From Piezodorus guildinii (Eukaryota > Arthropoda > Insecta > Hemiptera > Pentatomidae): 64,000 bases of DNA. Of the stretch, positions 23,969 to 35,099 are shown piece by piece. A model generated the notes under the pieces. It was not told where the DNA came from, did not search any database, and was given only the letters and a program-made list of their open reading frames with translations. The stretch is from positions 91,791,521-91,855,520 of the forward strand of contig CM041297.1 of the NCBI GenBank assembly GCA_023052935.1. Direction: 5' to 3'. Position numbers and translations under genes: made by a program. Numbering within the stretch: position 1 is the stretch's first letter; each line of letters opens with the position of its first letter.

Positions 23969-25534
23969 TAGGTGTAGGTGAGGTGAGTGTGAATTATCAT
24001 ACACTCTCACATACTTTCAACATATTATAATAAATATCCAATTATTTTACCTTCTTCTTTCTCTTTGACCCATTTGCCTTTCAGCGTGTGTGAGCTCCCA
24101 GCCATTGGTACCAACTGTCTCTGTTCCTGGCAAGGTTTCTAATCTCGCCCAAAATTTTACCTCTACGCATCCCTATTCGCTCCATGTGGGTGATATAGGA
24201 GGTCCTAGGGCGTCCTCTAGGTCTTCGTCCTAAGGGCCTTACCTCCATTGTTTTAATTGGGTTCCGGTGGTGGTCCATTCGGCAGACATGCCCGTACCAT
24301 CCCAATTGCTTCTTGTCTAGGACTTCCAGAACAGATCATACATTAAGCTCTTCCCTGATCCTTTCATTTCGGACACAGTCTTTCCGTGCCTTCCCCACAA
24401 TTCTTCTTAGAAACTTCATTTCCGAGGCAGTGATGCGACTTTGTAGCCTTTCAATCATAATCCAGCTCTCTTCTCCATAGAGAAGCACTGGTAGAAAGAT
24501 GGACTTGAACAGGTGTAACTTCACGTTCCGTGCTACTTCTCTTTTTCCGATAACCGTGTTGCAGATATGATAATAGGCGGAATCAGCTTTGGAAATTCTA
24601 CTTGAGATTTCAGAATCCAATTTCCCAAATCTACTGATCACTGTGCCTAGATAAGTGAAATCTGTCACCACCTCCATCATTCTCCACCACAGGAGATCTG
24701 TACATCTTCTTGAGCTCTACCAACTTGAAGAACCTTGCTTTTTCTGGAATTGATAGTCATTCCCTTTCTCTTCAGTTCCTCATTCCAATCCGTCACTGCC
24801 TGCTGAAGCTGCTCTGGGGATTCCGCTATAAGGACTATATCGTCAGCAAACAAGAGGAACTGTATAACAACAGGATACAGGTTCCATTGGCCCATGTGCA
24901 TTCTGGCTGTGCGTCTTTTGCATTGAGGCAATCTCATCTATGTATACAATAAACTTAGCGAATCGCCCTGTTTTACTCCCTTTTCCATCCTAAACACTTT
25001 GGATTCTTGCCCATTTAAGCGCACTACACCCTTTGTATGTTGACTTTATAGCCCTCAGCAACTTTTGAGGAATGTTCTTTGCCCTCAAGGCTTCCCAAAT
25101 TTCTTTCCTAGGTACCGAATCGAATGCCGCCTTCAAGTCTAACAACGCCGGATAGACGTTTCGGCCATGGTCCCAGGACTTCTCGATCGCGTTCCGCAGG
25201 GTGAAAATCTGGTCCTGAGTTTGTTATTTTACCTTTTATTGTAAATAATGTTTAATTTCTTAAAATCGAGTTTCTACATTTTATAAAACATGCTTTCATG
25301 ATGTATATATTACACTTGTTTGTTTTGATATAACTTTATCATTCAGTTTTTTTTTCATATTTTTTTAAAAATGATATTATATGATTTTTCAAAAAGTAAT
25401 ATTTGATGTCATTTTCCAAACTTTTTTTTTAAAAAAATCAGCCTTCTCCCTCTCTCGCTACTTTCGTGAACTCTCATAAGACCTCGCTTTCAACTCACAT
25501 ACCCGTTTCCCTACAGTGTAGTGCTCTCTTCATC
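23965..25534. mobile_element. MITE family D, copy 2, split by a LINE insertion
   Basis: The left part (about 23965-24054) and the right part (25224-25534) align consecutively to copy 1 at 23398. The break carries a 12-bp duplication, TTATTTTACCTT, at 24043-24054 and 25224-25235. Between them lies a LINE fragment. The outer ends are decayed. Confidence 0.75.
24055..25223 (-). pseudogene. 5'-truncated RTE-like LINE fragment with target duplication
   Basis: Minus-strand coding blocks in order: LLFADDIVLIAESPEQLQQA (catalytic FADD), MEVVTDFTYLGTVISRFGKL, LHLFKSIFLPVLLYGEESW, and the C-terminal LGWYGHVCRMDHH then GRRPRGRPRTSY. These belong to RTE-like endonuclease-reverse transcriptases. Frameshifts separate the blocks. 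The 1169-bp insert is bounded by a 12-bp duplication of MITE sequence, and its 3' end on the minus strand is A/G-rich. Confidence 0.85.
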
Positions 25535-25873
25535 TTAGCTTAATCATCTCATTGCACGGCCGTAGGCCTCGAAATAATACGAATATTTATATGTACTGAG
25601 TCCAAGACCCTTCAAGAGAAGTAGAGGTACAGGTTTTTTTTCTAAAAATACTTTTCTTGAATCCAGCTTCTTGTTGTTGTAGACTTTTTCATCGGAAGAT
25701 ACTTGACCCTCTGTTTTTACTAATATTCTAAAGCCTTAGACTCCCTTCATAATTTCTATTTATCGGTAAGATTTAAAAAAAAATATCCATAAATTTGCGT
25801 GGACTTCTAAATATCTATCACACTAACATAATATGAAAGTCTCTTTTTTTAAAATAATTTCCCTAATATAGTA
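25535..25873. other. Spacer, nothing identified
   Basis: No gene or repeat recognised. Confidence 0.4.
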
Positions 25874-25993
25874 TACTATAGGTGGAATAATCGGGAGTCA
25901 GTCTTTTTCTAAATATTTTAATTTTGCCGACGTTTCGGCTCAAGCTTGTGAGCCATCATCAGGGCATTACTGAGCCATGTCCAAGCATAAACT
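25874..25993 (+). repeat. Penelope family-B terminal fragment
   Basis: Runs from CTATAGGTGGAATAATC through GACGTTTCGGCTCAAGCTTG and GAGCCATCATCAGGGC to GTCCAAGCATAAACT. It is a single, non-palindromic copy of the family found as a palindrome at 37973-38240. Confidence 0.8.
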
Positions 25994-26457
25994 CTCTATA
26001 TATAAATGAAAGTCTGCTTGTTACACCAGCTTGGATCATTTTCAATAAACCGTATAAAGTTTCGACTCCGTCTTTTTTATTTTATATCCAGAATTTGAAA
26101 AATAGTGTCGATAGGGTATTTTCGGAAAAAAAAAAAAATTGGAACAATATAAAAAAAATATACAGCATTAAACAATGTTTTATTCGTGAAAATAACGGTT
26201 AGACTTTTGTGTAAAGGAGCTTATAGATTTTTTAACACGAAAACGATGTCTGATTTTGATACAGCAGACCTATAATTTTTATGTTGAAAGTACAATTGGG
26301 AAAACATGTTTATTTATTTTCGAAGGGCTTTATTATATTTAAGGTAGACAATAGCGTTTCGATTTGCAGCTATAAATATCGCCTTTATTTTCCTGAAATA
26401 AGGTATTAAAAACGAGTAAAGGTTTTTCTTTCCATTGTTACGAGTTTTCATACTAAT
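25994..26457. other. Spacer, nothing identified
   Basis: AT-rich sequence with one open frame (25924-26202) that overlaps the Penelope fragment and is not credible. Confidence 0.35.
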
Positions 26458-26721
26458 TTAAAATAAATTTCGAATTGATAGTATAACGAACCGATTTTTT
26501 TGTGTACAAATAGAACTAGAAACTTGGCATGCACCTATCTTCCGAAATCCATCATTAAGCAGCCAATCCGAATAATGATTATTAAGTCCAGTTATGAGTT
26601 GCGAAGTCAGTCGGGACAATAAAGTGAGAAGCATCCAGTCTGTAAAGTTGGTCTCCAGCTGACTGTCAGGTACTTCATTCATCCCAACTTGCGAAGCCAC
26701 TGCCCGACAGCTCCAAGGTCC
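26458..26721 (-). CDS. Candidate coding exon, unidentified
   Basis: A minus-strand frame open from a possible acceptor (TTACTCAAG, next to 26721) reads GPWSCRAVASQVGMNEVPDS, then a hydrophobic helix-like TDWMLLTLLSRLTSQLITGL and SDWLLNDGFRKIG. Composition is richer in G and C than the flanks and looks protein-like. On the plus strand a consensus donor (GTAAGT at 26726) follows a short open frame ending LRSHCPTAPRSL. Both readings cannot be right; I slightly favour the minus frame. No family recognised. Confidence 0.3.
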   Translation of the reverse strand, partial: GPWSCRAVASQVGMNEVPDSQLETNFTDWMLLTLLSRLTSQLITGLNNHYSDWLLNDGFRKIGACQVSSSICTQKNRFVILSIRNLF

Positions 26722-27339
26722 CTTGAGTAAGTTCTATAACTTATTTTGGCTAATGATGTGTTATCTGGCTCAGATATTTTGTAAATTTTAATTAGTATTT
26801 TTTTTTTCATTTGTCTAATTAATCTCGAACTTTAAATAGAGTAATGGTTCACGCATCAGATGACTTTTTGTAACTATAGTTAACCTTTTACCACTTTAGA
26901 CCTTTTTTTCCCCCCCAAAACCAAAACATAATGGCTCTTCCCCATTCACTAATAGTAAATTAATAACGGCAAAGGCCCAAATACGGTGCAACTTGTGTAT
27001 ATTATAATATGTTAGACCTTATAATGAATATAATAAAAAAAGAATTATTTTCTGTTGTATCCAGTATATTATATATTGTATTATAAATAAATGGAACATA
27101 CGAGAAAAAACAAAAACGACCTTTTACAATATAATCCTAATGAAAATAACATATTTACATCTAGTTTTCTTTGAATCATTTATTTCATTTATATTCTCCT
27201 CGGTAATTATAGCATAATTCATAAAGAAGTATTTTGTTCATAGTTTAAAGAAAAAATAAGATAACTGTCAAGTCATTTTAGGAAAAATATAACAATAGAT
27301 ATTATAAAGAACAACCACTTATGTTAAAGCGGCTTTCTT
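26722..27339. other. Spacer, nothing identified
   Basis: AT-rich sequence with a C run at 26912-26917. No gene or repeat recognised. Confidence 0.4.
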
Positions 27340-27830
27340 CAATCTCTCTTACCTTCCACGATTTTTTAAAAACTAATTTTTTCTAAAATCGTTAGCTTTC
27401 CAAAAATATATTGACTTCTATATCCTTACTAATAATTATGAAAAAAAAAAAAATTGATAAATATGTCTGCTTTAGTTGATCATCAGTGGTACGTACTCTT
27501 GGTTACAATGAGATATGGAGTAATTTTAAAAATTACACAAACTAAATGAAAGGCATTTCTAAGGAAGGGACATTGATATTTCGATATTTAATCCCTGAAA
27601 GACTATTTTAATGACGATAACACCTTCTTGAAAGTGCCATATTGGTAAGTCGAATTTGATAAAAAAGAATCTGTAATATCTGTGATGGAACACATACATC
27701 TTAAATTTGCAATTTTGTGCAAGAATTTTATTGACTCGAGGGACTTTTATCTGTTGAAAACTGGGATTAAAATACGTTCACGATCGCAATTATTTCCCAT
27801 CATATTGTTGTGCTGGTCTTTAGCTTTTTT
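27340..27830 (+). repeat. Interspersed repeat E, decayed copy
   Basis: Contains CTAAAATCGTTAGCTTTCC and, later, TTGAAAACTGGGATT and TCACGATCGCAATTATTTCC, in the order seen in the better copies at 29450-30300 and 33165-34155. Confidence 0.5.
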
Positions 27831-28019
27831 TAAGTTTAGCTTCTTAAGAGCTCTTAACGGACCACTATATAAGTCTAAGGTTTTAGGAACCGGTAAAAGG
27901 AGGGTGATTAAAAATATGGATTTATGGCAGCGACTAAAGCGACACTAAGCGAAAAGAGAGTTCTCGAAAATTCTTTCTTTTGTTTATTTTTTTTTCTTTT
28001 TTTTTTTTTCGAATCTATT

Positions 28020-28443
28020 ATTGTGCTACTTACTATCCCACAGGATGAATCTCGAACATTTTGGTTTGGTAGGTTGGTACCTTAGTGCTTGCCTTCATTG
28101 GAATAGAAAATGACGTTACAGACTTTTTTTTAGTAGTTGACAACCAGTGAATGTGATAGTTCAATGAAGGTGATGTGGCGTGATAGCCATGATGGAGAGA
28201 GGGTGTCCAGCGACACTTCTTCTTGGTATGTTTCTTATTTATCATTGATGTTAGGAGGTCCCTCATCCAACTTCTTTTCAGATTTTTGCGAGTGTTGTGG
28301 GACATGTTAGTGGTGGCCATGTTTTGTATTAGTGAGTTGGTGTGTCCGTGTAAGTTGTTGTGAAAACGTTTGTAGAGGGTCCGAATCTGTTCATTGACTG
28401 TTGGCACGTGAAGGTAAAGCATTGTTGCTAACCTACCAGAAGA
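28020..28443 (-). pseudogene. Jockey-clade ORF2 C-terminal fragment
   Basis: The minus strand near 28420-28250 encodes LHVPTVNEQIRTLYKRFHNN and RKNLKRSWMRDLL, the diverged equivalent of DLNVPF...RRLKRRWPRDLL at the end of the other Jockey copies here. It hosts the next insertion at its upstream end. Confidence 0.65.
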
Positions 28444-29390
28444 CTTTTTTAAAAACATATTTATTGATATTTACACTAGAAACACAACCCATTGGCAATA
28501 TTCATGTAGGAATTCTTCAAAACCTATCAATGCGTATAATTAATAATTACCCCAGCTACACTAAAATATCATCTATGCTCCAGGACTTGCAGCTTCCTAA
28601 ACAATTTGTCCACACTCAAACATCTTCTTACTTTAGTAAAATATCAGTCACGAAAAATCCATCCATAAAGGAAATCGGTAATTATAATCAATTTTCTCTC
28701 AAACACTACACACTTAAAAGAATAAAATATGTGTTGTTAACTTAAGCTAGTTTGTTTTAATTTCTAAATTTTATATTTTCAATTATTTTCTCTGTTTTTT
28801 ATATTAGGTTTTTGTATAATTTTTCCTACAACTATATATATAATCATAATTTAATTCTACCACATATTAGTTATTAGGCTAATGGATTATAATTACCAAA
28901 TAAACAAAACATTTTGCTGATTGTAAGGATGTCTCATCCGAAATCATTTGTAAATATTTTGTCAATTCTCACATATGTAAATAAAGCTTATTTCCTTCTT
29001 TCTTCTCTGTAAGAATTCTTAATCAGAAGGCCATCTTCTTTTCTTACGTCTCAGAGAATTATCAGGAACCAAAAAGGAAGCAAGGATTGTAAATAGTGGG
29101 GTAGATTGGGAATAGAGTTTGTCATGAAAGGAATGATATATTGTTCGGGCCAAGTCTTGGATAAGTTTATTCGTGACTAAGTAAGGATTGTTTAAGATTT
29201 TATGAAGGATTTTTATATTAAAGATTGGAGATGGGAAGTATTCGATGTTATAGTTGAGTCCCATATCTCTATTCCATAAGTCCATATCGGTCTTATTATG
29301 GTCATGTAAATGAGTCTTTCGTAGTGTGGAAAGTGTATATACTGTGTAAAGAATAGGTCTTAAGCTGCTGCCCTGATAAACACCAGAAGA
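28435..29390 (-). mobile_element. Truncated Jockey-clade copy, itself interrupted by a second LINE
   Basis: The element lies at about 28444-29381 between ACCAGAAGA repeats (28435-28443 and 29382-29390). On the minus strand the segment above 29020 encodes a decayed GVPQG-like block, then after an internal deletion IRPIWTYGIEIW-like and KILHKILNNPYLVTNKLI. The 3' UTR (TATTTATTGATATTTACA and CCCATTGGCA) is interrupted by the plus-strand LINE at 28518-29007. Microhomology at the 5' junction makes the exact right edge ambiguous. Confidence 0.7.
28505..29020 (+). mobile_element. Nested 5'-truncated LINE, family F copy 1
   Basis: The insert 28518-29007 is flanked by TGTAGGAATTCTT and TGTAAGAATTCTT (28505-28517, 29008-29020), a 13-bp duplication with one mismatch. 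It encodes SMRIINNYPSYTKISSMLQD and FSLKHYTLKRIKYVLLT before a stop at 28743-28745, a Jockey-like ORF2 C-terminus of a lineage different from the WPRDLL copies. A second copy is at 45637-46215. Confidence 0.8.
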
Positions 29391-29449
29391 ATGAAAAAAA
29401 GGGAGTAATAGAAATCTATCAGTAGGGAGATGTAACAGACTAAAATATA

Positions 29450-30300
29450 AAAATAAAAATCTGTTGCGGGAAATACACGATTTTCACTTGCCTCTGTGGT
29501 TAAAATCAATTTAAGAATTATTAAATAAACATATTTTAAAGTTAATTTAAATAAAAGCTTATTCAGTTTCGTTGGAAACATATGATTTAGATCAAATAAT
29601 ATAGCAATATCAAATTGTTACATATAATTATCGGTAATAATTGTATGCCTTATTTATTACTTTACATTACCTTATACAACTGTGTATATAAGATAATATT
29701 TTTTTTCTAAAATCCTTAGCTTTCCAACGGTATATTATACATCGATATTTCTGTTTTTATGTTAAAAAAGTGCAGAAAAAATATGTTTGCTGTATTATCT
29801 ATAAACTAAAGATTTTGATATCGAATTCGTTCAACTTACCTATATATTTTTTAGCAATTCTAAGAAGATGATATGGTTAATTTTTCCAAATCTACCAGAT
29901 TAAAGATACTTTATTGGAAGACAATTTAAAATATCGGCACTAAGGCACTGTTAGACTTCAATCACAATAAAACCTACATGGTATTAAAGCCCATTAAATT
30001 TTACAATAACTAAGCAAGTTCAAGAGAAATCTTCTGAACTGTTTTTGATAAAATCGTAAAAAGGTGCAAATTGCGTGGTATAAGATAGCTCTTCCGGTCA
30101 GCCAATTTTAGTGAAAAAGTTGCTGTAATATTTCGGACGCATAATTGTCTTAAATATGAAATTTAGAATTTTTTCGGGACTTGGTTATTTGGGCTCAGGG
30201 GATCCTAAAAAGTGTATTTCCGTTGAAAACTGTAATTATTATATTTTCACGATCGCAATACTTTCCCTTACTATATTTCATATATATATTAAAAATACTA
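29450..30300 (+). repeat. Interspersed repeat E, long copy
   Basis: Starts near CTGTTGCGGGAAATACACG, passes through TTAGCTTTCCAACGGTAT, GATATCGAATTCGTTCAAC, CTCTTCCGGTCAGCC and GGGACTTGGTTATTTGGG, and ends at ACGATCGCAATACTTTCCC plus an AT-rich palindromic tail. It is AT-rich and non-coding. At least five other copies occur in this window. Confidence 0.75.
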
Positions 30301-30419
30301 CTTATAACTCCTTCTATAGAACGCTTGAAGTCAAAACTGCTCTCATGCCTCAATGGCAAAAGTTGAACATCCCCTTTGAATTTTTAATCGCCTTCCAATA
30401 AGTTTTCTCTTTATTGCAG

Positions 30420-30506
30420 CTATCCCTTACAGATGCTCGCCACTTCCCGACCGTCATATCCGAACTGGTGGAGTTCTCGAGGACTGACAACGGTTTTGAA
30501 TTTTAA
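30420..30506 (+). CDS. Candidate terminal coding exon
   Basis: A strong pyrimidine tract (TTTTCTCTTTATTGCAG) precedes 30420. The frame starting there encodes LSLTDARHFPTVISELVEFS then RTDNGFEF and TAA at 30504-30506. The following 170 nt are GC-rich for this window and may be 3' UTR. The segment RHFPTVISELVEF is reminiscent of the final helix of SH2 domains, which is only a guess. A second frame is open to 30562 but looks less protein-like. Confidence 0.4.
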   Translation, partial: LSLTDARHFPTVISELVEFSRTDNGFEF

Positions 30507-30883
30507 AACAAACGTGCCGAAGGCGCCGCCGATGGCCGCACTTGAGAGGCGCCATGAATTCTGATGAGGCACTCATCTCCTGACACCTTTTGTCAATGTT
30601 AATTCCCCTGAAATATGGGGCCTATAGCCCGGGGGGCCCCTAAATTTGTTGGGGACCTCATGGCTTCCTTCATTAATATAAGATAGTCCACCTCGTTCCT
30701 GAAATTTTTCACAAGAAGCTTTACACAATAAGAATTAATGAACTAGAAAGTTTCAATTAGATAAGGTAGTTTTATTTATGAATGAGAATTTGTTATAAAA
30801 TACTTATATTTGTTATAAAACAAAATCGTCCAATCTCTTATTCCAATTCACGCTGGGCCAATATCTGTGTATGCGTTTCGTAT
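30507..30883. other. GC-rich patch and spacer
   Basis: Contains GCCGAAGGCGCCGCCG and a run of GGGGGGCCCC-like bases near 30631-30641, unusual in this AT-rich window. Function unknown; it may be 3' UTR of the exon ending at 30506. Confidence 0.3.
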
Positions 30884-31495
30884 TTAACCTTTAACTGGTG
30901 AGGTGAAATTTATAGTCAAAATTGGCCAGGTGGGGTCTCTCAGTCCTTATCTTGAAGTTTATTATATTAAAAATACAGGAAATGATAAAAAAAAAAATTA
31001 AACTTTTCTATCGTAAAGAAAGTATGCACAGCTAAAATTAGTAACAGTTTTTGCAATTGGAAACCGAACATTGTCCACAATTATTTTGTTCACATTTAAT
31101 ACTAACAATAGATGACTTCCTATTCTTGTTTCTTGGACAAAAATAACATCCCCTTTTGATGGGAGGGGTCTCCTGAATAAGGATGATCCCATTTTCTTAA
31201 TAAAATTAAAAAAAGTGTGTAAAATAACACGGTCACGAGACATTACTGTCACACACTTTCAATAAATCCGAGCAGTAATTGTGAGGTGGGGTGTAGTGTA
31301 GTAGTGGACCCCAATAGCACTGTCCTAAAGCAATGCAGGATAAAAACTAACTAAAAAAGGATGCTATATTACAATCATGTCGAGAAAGGAAATGGCAAGT
31401 TTTCACAAGGCGATCGGATCGGGACAGTGGGATTCACAAAACTTTAAAGAGGCCTTGGGTTCTTCTTGACCCCCATCTCACCAGTTGAAGGTTAA
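30884..31495 (-). mobile_element. piggyBac deletion derivative retaining the Cys-rich C-terminus
   Basis: The ends are TTAA + CCTTTAACTGGTGAGGTG (left) and the reverse-complemented right end TTAA + CCTTCAACTGGTGAGATG, with TTAA at 30884-30887 and 31492-31495. A minus-strand frame near 31165-31030 reads RGCYFCPRNKNRKSSIV, then KCEQNNCGQC and CKNCY, the cysteine-rich DNA-binding end of piggyBac transposases. All catalytic Asp regions are missing. It is 604 bp and non-autonomous. Confidence 0.88.
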
Positions 31496-31508
31496 GTATT
31501 GAAAAAAA

Positions 31509-31526
<18 letters not shown>

Positions 31527-31571
<45 letters not shown>
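31527..31571. repeat. (TA)n microsatellite after poly(A)
   Basis: A 25-nt poly(A) run at about 31501 leads into 45 nt of TA. Confidence 0.9.
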
Positions 31572-31573
<2 letters not shown>

Positions 31574-32569
31574 CTTATTAATTATAATAATTGCTTTGTT
31601 CGATTCATCTTCGGGGTCCTGGATACACTTCCTTATTTTATGGCGATTGTTGTGTAGGTAGTAGGTACACTTCAATCGTCGCAAATATTTCTTTGCATCA
31701 TTCTTATACCAAGTTATCCAATCCCCCGTCCATCGTACATTTTTAACCTTCTACAATTCAAATCCTCTGTCCATCCCAGTTGTACACGCTCCAGGCCTTC
31801 AATTTTATATACTACGGCCCATAATCTTTTCTCATTCGATCCTCAATCCTAGGAATTCTATTACTCCTTCTATCCACCATAACTCTCTACCTAATTTTGT
31901 TGTTTTCTTCTCGTTTAAATATATCAATTTTATATCAGTAATTATTATTTTTTTATATGTAAATTTAATTACTCTAAGACCCCTAAGCACATTTTGTACA
32001 TTCTGTATATTTTATTCTAAAGGGACATGCTCATGAACCTTTTAGCCTTCAGTTCGCGATATCAAGTAGACCTATCATAAGGTATCTCTCGAATATATGA
32101 TGTGGAAACTAATAAAGCATACTCTATGTGAGATATAGAAATCAGCAAAGAAAAAACAGAATATACGCCGTACAACTCATCATCTCATCCATTTTTATGT
32201 GAGATTGGACTATCTCACAAGTATCGTCTTTAAATATTTTGCGTAACATTAGGGATTTTGAAAGCGTGACAAAAATAAAACTAGATAGTTGGAAGATCAT
32301 GGTCTCTTAATAGGTTACTCTAAAGCAAAACGGTATCGCTCCTACGAAAAAAAAATATAGTACTCTTTCATCGTATGGAACATTTTATATGGCGGAAACA
32401 TGAACGTTGCCAAAACTAAGATTAATTGACAATGGAAATAGACTTGTCGAATTTGGAAAAAAAAAAAAAACAAAAAAAAACGGATCATCCAAACGATTTA
32501 GATTAAATTAATTATACCAATATGTACCTTTGGTGTTATTCTAGGTAGGTTTTGATTTTCATTAAGGCT
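31572..32569. other. Spacer, nothing identified
   Basis: A C-rich, T-rich stretch near 31700-31880 has no clear reading frame. No repeat family recognised. Confidence 0.35.
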
Positions 32570-32690
32570 GATCTCGTGGGCTTGGGCTTGAACGGTGAAC
32601 ATTGGACGAGTCTGTGCAGGCGGAGTTAGGTGGTATCGGCTTCGAACTTCGAGTTTGGTAAGCCTATTATTATTATTATTTGGTTTTCAT
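32570..32690 (+). mobile_element. Short 3' fragment of an RTE-like LINE with (ATT)n tail
   Basis: GGTGAACATTGGACGAGTCT and GGTTTGGTAAGCC-like sequence match the 3' end of the minus-strand copy at 42930-43710. It ends in (TTA)n, as that copy does. Only about 110 bp was inserted. Confidence 0.75.
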
Positions 32691-33164
32691 TGAAATAGTT
32701 GAATAAGTTTCAAATGGCAGAATTTCAAAATTTCTTCCTCTGGTTCCCTTTCGTTAAGCTATTCACCATATCTCGCTGGTTGTAGTAGTGAAAAATGGTA
32801 AATGTGAAATATGAAAGGAGGCCGAAGGAGATATAAAGAGAAATATTTATTCATGTCAAAGTTTTTTCCTGTAAGTAAGAAAAATACCATAGGTGTCTTG
32901 TATATCTTTGGAAAGAAAAATAATTATTAAAAATCATCAAGTATACGAAGGTTACGGTAACTTGGGTGATAAATGTATTAAATAACTTCCCTTGTTATAT
33001 TACAGGGGTGGCTTAGCTCCTTGATAGTCCGAGCCATCTTTTTAAATTTGAATTGTTACGCATGCCGCAATTAAATACATATTTAAAATGGTTTAATTTT
33101 TACAGGAATTATAATTATTGAAAACATATAAACAAAAGTATAAAATATTTGTATTGAATTTATA
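32691..33164. other. Spacer, nothing identified
   Basis: No gene or repeat recognised. Confidence 0.4.
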
Positions 33165-34155
33165 TATTAAAAATCCTGTGCGGGCAACACACAACTTTCA
33201 CCTACCTCCGTTGCTAAAATCGATTAAAGCTTTTTTCAAATACAGTTAGAGATAAAAATGTGTGAACGAAGAATTAATTAAATTGAATTTCTACAGAAAC
33301 GTGTATATTACTGTTCTTATTTTCAAAATGAGTAAAACTATTAAAGCACTAATTTAATTGAATTTATATAGAAACATGTGTTTTATTAAAAATCTATTAC
33401 ATTATTATCTAAAATAATTAGTTAGTTTTATTGGCTTGTCATCACTCTCCGTTAACTTTTACAAGCTTTTGTATTAGATAATATTTTTCTAAAATATTTA
33501 GCTTTCCAACGGTATTTTATACATGTATATTACTGTTCTTACACACGAAAACCAAATATTGCTTTAAAAAATATTTTTTCAGTTTTCTCCTTTATTTGGA
33601 TATCGAATTCGTTCAACTTATATATTTACCTTATATTTATATTTTTTTTATCAATGGTGATAAAATGATATGGTTATTTTTGTTATATCTACAAAATGAA
33701 AGGAACTTTAGAGGAAGAAAATTTAAAATATCGGCAGTTAAGCCCTGTCAAACTATTTCAATCAGAATGAAACTTTTAAATTTTTACATCGGTATAGCGA
33801 CTTTAATCAAAATCGTTAGAGCCGTTTTTGGGATCGTAGAATAGTGCAATATACATGGTATAAAGTGGCTCTTCCGGTTAGCCGATTTAGATGAAAAAGT
33901 TGCTGTAACATGCTGGGCGTATAGTTGTCTTAATATAAAATTTCAGTTACATTCGAATTTCGTTTTCGCGCTAGATTAGACACACACGCACGCAAACGGA
34001 CACACAGACCTTTTTTCGGGACTTGGTCATTTGAACTCAGGAGACCCTAAAACGTGTATTTCCGTCGAAAACTGGAATTCGAAAATTTTCACGATCGCAA
34101 TACTTTCCCTTACTGTATATTTCATATATAGGTAAGTGGAAGTAAAAATAAAAGA
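33165..34155 (+). repeat. Interspersed repeat E, best-preserved copy
   Basis: Starts near ATCCTGTGCGGGCAACACAC and shows all family blocks: TTTCCAACGGTATTTTATAC, GATATCGAATTCGTTCAAC, CTCTTCCGGTTAGCCG, GGGCGTATAGTTGTC, a CACACA-rich segment, TTTTCGGGACTTGGTC and ACGATCGCAATACTTTCCC. It ends with a short palindrome in which CTTTCCCTTAC is answered by GTAAGTGGAAG. Open frames inside it are not conserved among copies. Confidence 0.8.
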
Positions 34156-34749
34156 AAATTTTATTTTTAAAACCACTACGCTGCGAAATTTTCGGACAGC
34201 CAAATAAATTTTGCATAGATTTTTATTAATTTTATTTTTTATTTAATAGAAACGGGGCAATAATTATTAACAACCTTCAATCATTAAAAGTTCATATAAA
34301 TACGAGCACAACACCTGACTTTTCGTCGAAATCATGAAAAGAGATCCGGACAGCAGTTGAACCGGTAGGATTAGGAGAGAGGCTTTCCAGCTGTCGTAAG
34401 GAGGGGATTCCAGAGCTTTAATATTTCAATAGGACTTATGTTAAGGATTCTGAATTAGCTCTCTAGGGGTTCATCATTTCACCTTCCTCTCCAAACTTTT
34501 CACAAAGCCACTTTGAAAATCCATCTTCATTCAATCATACCTCCTAATAGCGGAAATCCGATATACAACAAATGCTAATAAGAAGCTTCCTGGATTGTAT
34601 GAATGAGCTGAATAATGTTCCGAAACGTTATTAATTTAATCGGGCACGATTTCTTATCTCAAGCTTCCTCTTAACATAGATTAAAAGTGAAACAATTTTA
34701 TCAAAAATAAGATACTTAGAAACCATAAACGGATATAGCACAAAATGCA
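34156..34749. other. Spacer, nothing identified
   Basis: A slightly GC-richer stretch at about 34340-34660 has no clear frame. Confidence 0.3.
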
Positions 34750-34770
34750 TGTGTGTGTGTGTGTGTGTGT
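34750..34770. repeat. (GT)n microsatellite
   Basis: About ten GT units, seen directly. Confidence 0.9.
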
Positions 34771-35099
34771 ATAATAATAATTTTGTTTTTATTCTGGGAT
34801 AAGTCCCTTCGGAATTGCAGAAAAAACTATCTTCAGTGTCTTAGAGATATATATATAAAAAAACCAAAACAAAAAAAAAACCCAGCAATAACAAGAAAAT
34901 TAATAATAGTAATATTTTAATAGGTAGCTTCTTATAATAATTTAGGAAAACAAATTAGACAAGAATAAAAAATAAAAACATGTTCATATATAAAGTGCAA
35001 AATAAATTAAAAATGCTTCTGAAAATGTGTGAAATAGTATTCATAAATCTTTAAATACAGTACAAAAATAAAATATGATAAGTAATAGTTTCTCTCTGC
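34771..35099. other. Spacer, nothing identified
   Basis: AT-rich sequence without a recognised element. Confidence 0.4.
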
